DNA from: Clitoria ternatea
Taxonomy: Eukaryota > Streptophyta > Magnoliopsida > Fabales > Fabaceae
Assembly (NCBI GenBank): GCA_037962975.1
Contig: CM075669.1
Coordinates: 114,840,501 to 114,904,500 of the forward strand
Direction of reading: 5' to 3'
DNA length: 64,000 bases
This document shows positions 1 through 10,100 of the stretch, piece after piece; the stretch's first letter is position 1; each line of letters opens with the position of its first letter. A program made the position numbers and the translations under genes. The notes under the pieces are model-generated. The model was given only the letters and a program-made list of their open reading frames with translations. It ran no database searches and was not told the DNA's origin.

Positions 1-805
1 AAGACTCTAGGGCATCCCTCCAAGGCCTATAAATGGAAGACTCATTCAAGCTACTCAAGCAATAAATCCAATTTCATCAAAGTGAAATCAAATCTTGAGT
101 CTTGTGAGTTCTATTTCTTTGTGTAGTTTCAATTTCTAAAACTTCGAGCTTATATTTGTAAATCCTCTCTTGTGAGAGTTTAGAAATTATGAGAGCTTTC
201 ATTTGTTTATCTACTCTAATTGAGAGAGTTTATTGATTATAAAACCTAACACCAAAACACCAAGGTTAATCACTCTAGGGTGAGTGGTCACAAAGGTTGG
301 GGTTCAATCTTTGGGTATTGAGAGTTTGAGAGATTGGGTGGGTTGCCCTTGTGCTAGTGAGGATTGAGTTCTTGAGTGTGGGACACTAGGAAGCTGCAAT
401 TGCTCATATCTTGTATCTCTAAACGTCAATAGTGGAAATCCTTCAAGTGGGTTGCTTGAAGGTGAGACGTACACCGGGTTGGTGGAACTCGTTAAATTGG
501 TTTGCAAGCTTCTCTTCCCTACTCTCTTGCATTTACATATTGCTTTTGGCTGGATTATTATTGTTGATTATGGAAGCCCTTATATTTGCTTGAACAACTT
601 ATGTTAAAGTGTTGCACACCAAGTGTTTGACATATTGCCTAAGTGACATTTGCACATTGTTTTACATTGATTCTTGCACTACACTTGCTATCTATTGCAT
701 ACAAGCATATTTTGTGAAAGAGGAATCAATTTTAAAGGCATTCTAAAGAAAAGTTTTTAACACTCAATTCACCCTCCCCTCTTAAGTATTGAGGCCACTT
801 GAACA
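1..805 (+). mobile_element. 3' part of an LTR, probably Ty1/copia, cut by the window edge
   Basis: No coding frame is credible. A TATA-like word (TATAAATGG) lies at 28-36, as in the U3/R part of an LTR. The right part ends with a CAATTCACCCTCCCCTCTT block at about 764-782, a type of block I recall near the ends of plant copia LTRs. A CA end at 804-805 would put the border where Tat integrase-like sequence begins. The left end and its TSD lie outside the window, so solo LTR and element end cannot be told apart. The family assignment is tentative. Confidence 0.4.
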
Positions 806-829
806 AGACGTGATGTTGCGTACGTAAAG

Positions 830-1090
830 ATACAGGCAGCTAAATAGAAGTCTGCCCAGCGTTGGAACTCTCTCCTTCAACCCCGACCCTTTCGTAGAGA
901 TGACCTTGTATTACACATCGCAGACAACAATCGGTAATAGCGAGAAGAAGGAAAATTTGTCGCCACCTGGGAGGGCCCATATCGAGTAAAAGAATCTATT
1001 GGAAAAGGTGCTTATCGCTTAGAAGAATTGTCTAGGAAAGAGATACCAAGGACGTGGAAAGCCACTCACTTGAAATTTTATTATAGTTGA
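830..1090 (+). pseudogene. Tat#1 integrase C-terminal remnant
   Basis: The last frame reads GKFVATWEGPYRVKESIGKG and continues through AYRLEELSRKEIPRTWKATH to KFYYS and a TGA at 1088-1090. This is the GPY-type integrase tail with the PRTW.A.HLK.YYS ending seen in plant Tat elements. Just upstream another frame gives RPFRRDDLVLHIADNNR, the usual block before it, so at least one frameshift lies near 930-950. The integrase catalytic core is absent from the window. The tail normally helps the integrase bind DNA; here it is a relic. Confidence 0.75.
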
Positions 1091-1204
1091 TCATTGTACA
1101 CCAGGGCACTCTTTTTCCTACCCAAGAGGTTTTTCCTATAGGGTTTTTCTCTCGAAAGATTTTAACAAGGCCCCCGTTTCTCCAATAAAAAAGTTTCAAA
1201 GTAT

Positions 1205-1670
1205 TCAGCCAAGAAAATTAGTGCACTCAAAAGTCTAAGAGAGGAATCGATCCTCTCGGTAATACGTTATGAAACTTAAAATTCGTTTAAGTACTCAAAG
1301 TCCGAGCGAGGAATCGATCCTCTCGGCAATATGTTGTGAAACTTAAAATTCATTTAAGTACTCAAACTCCGAGCGTGGAATCGATCCTCTCGACAATACG
1401 TTGTGAAACTTAAAATTTGTTTAAGTCCTCAAAGTTTGAGCGAGGAATCAATTTTCTCGGAAATCCATTGTGAAACTTAAAATTCATTTAAGTACTCATA
1501 GTCTGAGCGAGGAATCGATCCTCTCGGCAATACGTTATGAAACTTAAAATTCGTTTAAGTACTCAAAAGTCCGAGTGAGGAATCGATCCTCTCGGCAATA
1601 CGTTATGAAACTTAAAATTTGTTTAAGTACTCAAAGTCTGGGCGACAAACCGGCCCTCTCGGCAATATGC
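1205..1670 (+). repeat. 67-bp tandem array, about 7 copies, with a hairpin in each unit
   Basis: The anchor (GAGGAATCGATCCTCTCGG and variants) recurs at 1241, 1308, 1375, 1442, 1509, 1577 and 1644, a period of 67-68 bp. Each unit also holds a TACGTTATGAAACTTAAAAT-like block. Around the anchor, left arm CCGAG(CG)AGGA pairs with right arm TCCTCTCGG over the loop ATCGA: a 9-bp stem with a 2-nt bulge. The array sits between the integrase stop and the antisense gene, a place where Tat/Ogre elements are known to carry variable tandem repeats. Confidence 0.9.
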
Positions 1671-1779
1671 TCGTACTTATGCACACAAAACTCAAAAAAT
1701 AAAGCATATAGGAATTACAGAAAGCAAGGCATATGAAGACAAAAAGTACAATTCATTTTGTTAATAAAAGTAAGACATT

Positions 1780-4068
1780 ACATCAAATTCTTAAAAAAGA
1801 AGGCAAAGTTATCAACTACATCAAGGACTAACGTTGGCACCCGGGGTCTCGCTTTAAGGTACCTCACCCTCGACCCTGCCTTAAAGCTTCTCATTCTCAG
1901 CCTCATCTGGGTGTACCTCACCCTCCGCATTGGCCAGCACCAACTCAGGAACCACAATTGATTCCACACCTGATTGGCCTCTAAAATATCCTCAGTAGCC
2001 GCTTCATCCCCATCCTCAGAATCGGAAAGATCAACGATCTCACCGTTCACCATGACTCAGAAAGGCCTAATTCCCTCTAGGTTAAGATCCACTGAAGGGT
2101 TCAACACTTGAATTTTTTGCTGGCAAAGGTCGAAGGCTGCCACGTACTTCTCAGTTAGTTGCTCCTCCATGAAATGTACGTGGGCCGTCTCCTCCACCTC
2201 TCAAGGTCGCTCTCTGTACCCTTCAGCTTCTCCTCAACCTCTTTCTGGGTCGTACACACCAAGGTGTATGATTCCTTAGCGGCCCCCAGGCGCCTACCTA
2301 TATTGGCACATTGGTCCTCAGTGATAGCCAACTTTGACTTTGCCAGCTTCCTTCTCGTCCTCCAATCCCCCAACTGCCTTCAAGGTGTCCCTAAGTTGAA
2401 AGGAGGTGAACTCATGGGAATTCCGCAATGAATCTTTCTCGTACTGCAGGGCTACTTTCTCATTTCTCAGCGCCACTAATTACTTTTCCTGCTCGGTGAA
2501 GCGCTTCTTCAAAAACCGGGTCATTAAAGTCGCTCGGAGGTTAAACATCTCTACAGCTCGGCACATAGCCACCGCGCTTGACCCCTTGAACTTCTTATCT
2601 TCCTCCTTAAATACCACTGTTCAGTCCATAAAGCCTAGAACCAGGAAGCGGAGATCCCACAGTGAGTGTGCAGGGTTGGTGGTGCTGCACAGAGATCTGT
2701 TGGCAAAACTCTCCCAACGCCGATCTTCAAGCTCTGTCTCGCTTGGTATGGCATCAGTAATTCTCTCGGCTGATACCCTTTCCACAGAAGCAATCCCTGA
2801 AGACCCCTGATTCACACGGTCCCAGGGGTTCAAAGATTCCATCTCCTGTTTAGGGCTATCAGAGACCACGATTATGTTAGGGCCACCCTCCACTTGCTTT
2901 TCTACACGGAGAGGAGTCTTGAAATGACCGTCACCTTGAGTTTCCAACACAACCGACCCAGAAGTCGTGCCCTTCTTGGCAGAATCATAGCGACAGTGCC
3001 TCTTCGCCGTTCGGCCCCCCTCTCTTTCTATTTGTGCTATAGGAGGAACCACGCTAATAGGCGTAGCAACAGTCACAACCCCTGAAGATTGCCGAGCGTC
3101 ACCTGCGGGAACTGTCAAGCTTGCCTTTACTCCCTTCTCACTACTGTTCTTCCCAATAATTTTGGGATCGCCACCTGGGTAGCGTTTCTTCAGGTCCTTG
3201 ATGGACAGGTTGTGCGGGGCCATGTCAGCTGAACAAACAGAAACAATCAGTAAAACCACCAAAGTCAGGCAATAAGCATAACACAATCAAACCTACACTC
3301 ACCGATCTAGGCGTCAAGGGCGCTCGGATGAGGAGATAAAGCTATCAGGGCCTGGGAGCTAAAATACATCTTCAAGTCCTCAAGGAGAAACTTGACATCC
3401 GCCCTCTTAGATAGGGATAGATCATCCCAAGACACACGAAATTGGATGGGGGTACAAGTCTAATAAAGCAAAAATTGAGGACGAGTGTCGGCATAGTGCA
3501 AGAAATCCTCCCTAGGAGGATCCAATCTGACTCGGATCTTGAAAAACCCATCTTAAAATTCATATAGGACTGATCGAAGGCCCTAACCAAGTTTCGACGT
3601 GCAACACCGTTCAGAGAAACCCAACCCATAGGTACTCTCGCCTTTGGGATTTTAGCATTAAAAAATAAAAGAACAAAGGAACGAAGGGAATGCGCCCGAA
3701 ATGTTCACACAACACTTCAAACGCCCTCACGAACGCCCAACCATTCGAGTGCAGTTGGATCGGGGCGATGTTTAAGGCGCACAACACTCCAATTCGGAAG
3801 TCAAAAAAAAGGAAAAGATAAGTGTAGCCTAGAAAAGAGGGTTTTGTACACAAAGGTAAAGTCTAACTTACTTGGGTCCACGCGCTCATGGAAAACCCTT
3901 TTCAGAAGCAGAGCAACAGACACACTCTACATTACGAGCAAGGGTAGAGTGGTTAAACATCCCCACCTCCCACAGTTGGGCCACAGATTCCATACTTTGA
4001 AAGGAAGAAGAGATGGGTAACACCTCATCCTTCACCTAATCATAAGAACTCCCTTCAGATGACACCAT
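1780..4068 (-). pseudogene. Tat#1 antisense gene (PF04195-like N domain, coiled-coil C part), degenerate
   Basis: It is read opposite to gag-pol. A start ATG at 4068 gives MVSSEGSSYD and then a stop. Conserved NVECVCCS follows. At 3611-3853 the frame contains APIQLHSNGWAFVRAFEVLC and a following FVPLFFYF stretch, resembling the 'putative gypsy type transposon' domain (PF04195) known from Tat antisense ORFs. A 74-bp intron with GT..AG borders (3302 to 3229; donor GGTGAGTG, acceptor TTTGTTCAG) precedes the exon starting DMAPHNLSIKDLKKRYPGG. The frame then runs to a charged helical stretch (about 2155-2373) and an acidic tail (DLSDSEDGDEAATEDI, near 2000). Several stops and frameshifts make it a pseudogene. 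The protein's role is unknown. Confidence 0.65.
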
Positions 4069-4299
4069 TACAACTCTCAGTATAACTCTCAGGGCAAAAG
4101 AAGTTAGAAGGAAGAAGATACTAACCTGATTGGTAAAGCAGGAAGTGCAAGGAAAGGAAGAAGAAGAAAGAACTTGAGAAGCAGTGAGGTTGAACAGCAT
4201 AAGACACGAAGGTGCTAGCAGAAAGGAAGGAAGTCTAAAAAGGGGAAATAAGGAAGGAAAACAAATTTATAAAGGAAAAGGAGTCTTTTCCCCACCCCA

Positions 4300-5031
4300 G
4301 ATCCAACGGTAGGAATACGAGAGGGTACGAGAACAACAGACACGATGCTCCAAAAGTTCACCCTCTCTGAGTGAAGCCACATGACTCCTAATCCAACGGA
4401 TGGGGCACAAGGGTCCTCAGATCAATGGACATGATGTTTTCAGACACATTTAGACAAAACGATACGCTCTTAAATGGCATAGGGATGTAGGAGCGGCACA
4501 ATCATGACAGGCACGTGCTCCTATCTCCTCGTAAGTAGAGATGACAGTAGCAGCTTTTCGCCACGTGGCAGAAAGGCACGTAGGCGCCCCACTCATTTCA
4601 GTCCCCTCGATTCTCTCTTACTCAGAACCTCCCTCACTCGGAGTCTTCACCCGGAGCCTGATTCTCTCTCACTTAGAACCTCCTTCACTCGGAGTCAACA
4701 ACTTCCCCGATCAGAGACCAGAGGAATTTCGCTCGAAGAGGGAGCTCTAACTCATATTTAGCCACCTTGCTCGACTTCACAACCAAGACTTATGGCTAGG
4801 AGGCTCCTGTTCCCCCATGAGATTGGGGGTGGTCCCCATGGTTCCCCCCGATTCTCTCCATGCTGGTAGGGAATTAATTGCCCTGGTCATAGCTTAACGG
4901 GTCAGGCCCATTCTGTAACCTAAGTATAAATATAACTTATATACATGATATAGGCTAAGTGACACATATTTAGAAATAATAAACTTAATCCCTAGGCGAA
5001 TTGTCTAGGGTTTCGTACTAATGTGTGAACA
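4300..5031 (+). mobile_element. Tat#1 3' LTR (left border uncertain)
   Basis: The right end (CTAGGG..TTTCGTACTAATGTGTGAACA) parallels the end of the Tat#2 5' LTR at 20715, and both share AGTGACACAT, AATAAAC and AATCCCTAGG. A TATA-like word (GTATAAATATAA) lies at about 4923. The last base is 5031; a TSD would begin GTTAT but its partner is outside the window. I could not fix the first base of the LTR. Confidence 0.55.
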
Positions 5032-5204
5032 GTTATTATTTTAGTCTAAATAAACTAAGGTTGATATGTGAATTCTCTTGTCGAAGAAAACAATTCGTAG
5101 ACTAAAACTATTGTCATAAATTATTAAGTAAAATTATTGTCATGAAACTATGTGACAACTATATGTGGGCTTTCTTGTGGGAGAAAAGAATTCTTTGCAG
5201 AAAT

Positions 5205-5450
5205 AAAATTAAGTGTATCATGTGCACTTAAATTATTAATTTTAAAAAAAAAAAAGTAAGAAGGAGAAAAAGTTGTCTATAACATTTTTGTTTTGTTGGA
5301 GGCAAAAAAGTCTGCAACCAAGGAATTTTTAATAAGAAATAGATTAAGTGTATCATGTGTAACTCAAGAAAAGTAGGGAGGAGAAAAAGTTGTCTAACAC
5401 TTATAGTTTTTGTTCTGTTGGACGCAAAGAGTTTGCAACCGATGACCTTT
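5205..5450 (+). repeat. Imperfect tandem duplication, about 130 bp
   Basis: Both halves hold, in order: AATTAAGTGTATCATGTG or GATTAAGTGTATCATGTG, GTA(A)G(A)AGGAGAAAAAGTTGT, TTTTTGTT(T/C)TGTTGGA, and a GCAAA..GT(T/C)TGCAACC block. They begin near 5210 and 5343. Function unknown. Confidence 0.75.
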
Positions 5451-5581
5451 CCTCTTTTCTACTAATCATGAGGCATACAAGGGAATGTCGTTAACTCGTT
5501 ATTAATAGCTTGTCTAACGAAGATGATCGATTAAGGCCGCACATGTTTTTGTTGCTTTGAGAACTGAAATAAAAAATAAAC

Positions 5582-5585
<4 letters not shown>

Positions 5586-5662
<77 letters not shown>

Positions 5663-5667
5663 GGAGA
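5586..5667 (+). repeat. Compound microsatellite (AT)n(AG)n
   Basis: About 14 AT units run directly into about 20 AG units, with GG interruptions near the right end. It lies in noncoding spacer. Confidence 0.95.
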
Positions 5668-6915
5668 CATATCAAGCAACTTAATTTGTGTGCATATTTA
5701 TTATAACTAAATAAATTTTTGGTTTAAGTAGAAATAAAATTTGTATCATGAACTCCTAGCAATTCGCATACTTCTTCCACCGACTCAACTAAATAAGTTT
5801 ACATAACTATTTGGGAAGTGTTTCGTGTTATTGGGCACATAATATTTTAGTTAATGAGAAATAAAGAACAATGTTAATTAATCTTTTAAGCATTTGTATG
5901 GTCTATCTTTTTTCGCTCAAACAGTGAAAGTAAGTAATAAAGATGACAAAAAGGGTAGCAAAGGAAACACAATCCTTCAATTTCTACTTTGCTTTAATTT
6001 TCCTTTCTCGCTGTGACATGAAGCAGCGAATTGCTATGAGAGTTGAGGCTCAGTGGCACTTAGCACAGATTAGAGGGCTCACTCTCCAACAATCATCATA
6101 AAGTTAAATATAACCAGTTTGTTTTTTTCCTAAAAAAAATAAGAAAAAGAAAATCCCGACACATTCTTTTTCTGAACTCTCTAGCTAGCTAATCCAAACA
6201 TGTATAGTTAATTGACGGTTTTTCATTAAACTTATCAAACAATTTTAATACGATCATTTACCACCTTTTATTGCATAATCTATTGTTCCAATTTCGTTTA
6301 AAGTTTGCAACATCGTAGTCAACTTTAACCTTACAATCTTGACTTGTAAAACACATCTCGATAGTTTAAGAATGTTCAAACATGTAGATGGAGGTTTTGT
6401 AAAAGTAAATAAAAAATAAAAAATTATATAGATAAATAGAGTTTTGATTATCTTAATTAATATAAAGAATTATTATTAATTTTTAAAGTTTTTCATTTTC
6501 AAAACTTCGTTTCCCCAACTGCATATCAAACGGAATTTGTCGCAACTTAGAAAATATTTTTTCTATGTTTATTTTTTATTTTAACTTTCATTTACGAAAT
6601 TGTCTACGGTAATTTCTAAAAGTTTGTAGTGGAAATAATAAAAATAAGAATCTATATAAATTTTTTAAAACAGAAAATAATTAAGATATTAATTTTTAAT
6701 TAAAATAAAACAAAACTATTTTCTCACACCAACTATGTTCCTGAATGTTTATGAATTATTCTTCCCCTAGCTCGATTCGTATGTAGAACTTGTTGATAGG
6801 ATGAAACTATATCTACCATTTGTCCCATTTTTAATCTTTATCTGTCTCAGCATATAAACACTTGAAGCTGAGGTAATTACTAATTTCTCTCTTAGCATGT
6901 CATAAAGAAAAGGTG

Positions 6916-7131
6916 TGAAGAGAGTAGAGAGGTTGTTAAGAGTTAGTTAGCAGTTAGAATTTGTTGTAACTAAGTATGGTTAGACATTTGCCCAATCTCT
7001 CCTGACCACTTGGCTATATAATCATGTATATGCTGTCCTCTAAATAACACATAGAAATTCCTTTCTTCTAATGCTGTTACTCTCCTTCAACCTATAGCTT
7101 TTCTTGCCTTAGCAGATCTGAGATACCTTTA
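6916..7131 (+). repeat. Copia#1 5' LTR
   Basis: It starts TGAAGAGAGTAGAGAGG and ends GAGATACCTTTA. TATA-like GCTATATAATC lies at about 7012. The right border is fixed by comparison: after the shared ACCTTTA the 5' copy runs into TGGTATCAGAGC and the 3' copy into the TSD AGGTG. Confidence 0.95.
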
Positions 7132-7143
7132 TGGTATCAGAGC
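7132..7143 (+). promoter_or_regulatory. Primer-binding site, tRNA-iMet type
   Basis: TGGTATCAGAGC directly follows the LTR with no spacer. It is complementary to the 3' end of plant initiator-methionine tRNA, which primes minus-strand DNA synthesis. It ends 12 bases before the gag-pol ATG, so the leader between LTR and ORF is very short. Confidence 0.95.
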
Positions 7144-7155
7144 TCATCGGTCAAG

Positions 7156-10100
7156 ATGAGCTCTCAGACAGGGGTAACTCAAATTGTGATGCAGCCTCTA
7201 ACAGTTCCTGTCTCCATCAAATTAGATGATGAAAATTTTCTCACTTGGAAGCAGCAAGCATTAGGCACAATCAAGGGATACAAGCTTGCCAAGTACATCT
7301 CGGAAGATGAGTTAGGAGGAATGCCAAAGAAATATCTTACAGAGGAAGATGAAGCCCAAAAGGTAATAAACCCAGAATTCATCAACTGGGAACAGCAAGA
7401 TCAACTTCTTTTAACATGGTTACTAGCCTCAATGTCAACAAACCTGCATACAAGAATGGTGGGCTGTGAATTTTCGTTCCAAATATGGAAGAATGTTATG
7501 GCATATTTTGCGATGACCACAACTGCGAAGGTCAGCCAATTAAGGATACAGCTTAAGAACATCAAGAAAGCAGGGGACTCTATGAACAAGTATGTTCTTG
7601 CTGTTAAAAAGATAGCTGATACACTTGCAGCAATAGGATATCCTATAAACAGGTCAGAACATATTCAAATTTTGTTAGATGGTTTATCAGAGGAATACGA
7701 TCCCATAGTCACGTCCATTATTTCAAGAACTGACCCCTACACAATTGCTGAAATTGAGTCTTTGTTAATAATTGTTGAAGAAAGAATAGAAAGGCACAAG
7801 AAAATTGAGTCTCATCCTGTAACAGTCCAAGCCAACATGGTTCATCACCAGAACAACTTTAAAACAGAAAAAGGTTCATATAGAGGAGGAAGACATAGTT
7901 ATTACAGAGGCAGGGGCAGATTCAATTACAGGGGCAGATTTCAGAACAATAAACCACAATGCCAAGTCTGTGGAAAAATAGGCCATACAGCATTAAACTG
8001 TTATCATAGGTATGATTCGCAGTTTAAAGAAAGCACTAGTCACAGTTCAGTGTTTAGCAACAACAACTCAGATTTCAACCCTGTCTCCTCTGCTGTACCT
8101 GCAAACACTATAAATTCCTATACTGAAAGCTTCTATGATCCAGCTTGGTACCCAGATTCAGGAGCCACAGCCCATGTCACCCCAGATGCAGGTAACCTGT
8201 TTAGACTAAGTGAGTATACAGGTGATAAGTGTGTTAGAATGGCAAATGGAAAACCCTCTCATATAAAACATGTTGGCAGTTCTGTTTTTGTTTCACCTTT
8301 TAATCACAAACCTCTCTATATTCAGAATCTTCTACATGTGCCACAAATTAACAAGAACTTACTTAGTGTATCCAAATTTTCTAGAGACAACAATGTCTAT
8401 TTTGAATTCCATGCTGATAAATGCCTTGTCAAATGTCAGGACACCAATCAAGTTGTTCTCCAAGGAAAGTCTAAAGATGGATTGTATTCTTTTGATCCTG
8501 TTGATTTTTGTAGCTCATCATCTGGGTCTAGAATTGAAACTTCTACCAGACAGATTTTCCAATGTAACTCTATTCAATCAAATGAAAATAATTCTGATTC
8601 TCTGTATTTGCTGTGGCACAACAGACTTGGTCATGCTAATTCTCAAATTGTCAATAAAGTCCTGAAAAATTGCAATGTCATTTTCCCTTTACATAAATCA
8701 AGTAACATTTGTAAAGCTTGTGCTCTAGGAAAATCACATAATTTGCCTTTTTCTGAGTCAAAGACTGTGTATACCAAGCCCTTACAGTTAATTTTCAGTG
8801 ATGTATGGGGTCCTTCGCCTATAACTGCAAACAATGGAAGTAGGTACTATGTTCACTTTACTGATGCCTATTCTAAATACTCATGGTTTTACCTCATAGA
8901 AACTAAATCACAAACTGCCAACTGTTTTATACACTTTAAGTCACTAGTTGAAAATCAATTAAATCAGAAAATTAAAGTGTTACAAACTGATAATGGAAAA
9001 GAATTCACAGTCCTGTCTAAGTTTCTAGCAGATAATGGCATTCACCATAGAATGAGTTGTCCCTATACACATCAGCAGAATGGCCTTGCAGAAAGGAGAC
9101 ACAGACACATTACTGAGATGGGTCTATCACTGCTGGCCAATGCTCATATGCCTTTAAAATTTTGGGGAGAAGCGTTCACCACTGCTGCATATATAATCAA
9201 CAGACTGCCGAGCCCAAATTTGGATAACAAAAGTCCTTTTGAAATTCTCACAGGGAAAGTTCCCACATATTCTGATCTCAGAGTCTTTGGATCTGCCTGT
9301 TACCCTTGTCTGAGGGCATACAATAAACACAAATTGGACTTCAGGTCTGAACAATGCATATTCATTGGTTATAGTTCAAATCACAAAGGCTACATATGCT
9401 TGGCACCAAATGGTAAGTCTTACATCTCAAGGCATGTCAGGTTTGATGAAACTGTATATCCATTTCAGTCAGGGCCCTTCTTATGCAATAGTCCTAAACT
9501 GGTTAGAGATAATACCCAAGTTGTGCCTGTAATTCCTGTTATGACCACTTCAAACAGATTTGAAGTTCTTACAGAACAAATTGAACAGGCTGAAGCCCCT
9601 GACCAGATTTCAACTCCTGCTCACACATTTATGCCTAACACCACTGTTCCTACAGATGATAACTCTAGAGCATCTCCAGTCAAGTCTGTCCCTACTCAAG
9701 AGCCAAGATCTGGTGGTATTAGTCCTACAAATACAAGAAATATGCATTCTATGCAGACTAGAAGCAAGAATGGCATTTATAAGCCAAAGGTTTTGATGAT
9801 TGAAACTGTTAAACACACAGAGTCTGAGGAAAGTGAACCAACCTCAGTTGAAGCAGCTCTTCTCTCTTCAAATTGGAAAAAGGCCATGGATCAAGAGTAT
9901 CAAGCTTTACTTCAGACTAATACTTGGTCCCTGGTTCCTAAGCCTCAAGATACCAATATTGTTGGCTGTAAGTGGGTGTTCAAGTTAAAGAGAAATCCTG
10001 ACGGTAGCATAAACAAATACAAGGCGAGGCTGGTGGCAAAAGGCTTTAATCAAAAGGAGGGGTTTGATTACTCTGAAACCTTTAGCCCGGTTGTTAAACC

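Larger units (their letters stand above)
806..5031 (+). mobile_element. Tat#1: 3' end of a Tat-lineage Ty3/gypsy element
   Basis: Order on the plus strand: degenerate integrase C terminus, untranslated segment with a 67-bp tandem array, a long gene on the opposite strand, then a 3' LTR ending in GTGTGAACA. Tat#2 (20-45 kb) has the same order. Words shared in the region after the integrase stop include GGGCACTCTTTTTCCTACC (1102-1120 and about 40257-40275) and GGGTTTTTCTCT. Gag, protease and RT lie outside the window or are lost. The assignment to Tat (the Ogre/Grande/Retand relatives) rests on the integrase tail and the antisense gene. Confidence 0.75.
5032..6915. other. AT-rich spacer, no gene seen
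   Basis: It holds the compound microsatellite and the imperfect duplication listed separately. No frame is longer than noise and no conserved protein words appear on either strand. It ends with the TSD AGGTG (6911-6915) of the copia element. Confidence 0.6.

Noticed and set aside
1205..1670. Regular direct repeats reminiscent of a CRISPR array
   Set aside because: The whole 67-bp unit is repeated without unique spacers and it lies in the 3' region of a plant retrotransposon.
2406..2810. 134-codon plus-strand frame in Tat#1
   Set aside because: It is the shadow of the antisense gene on the other strand.
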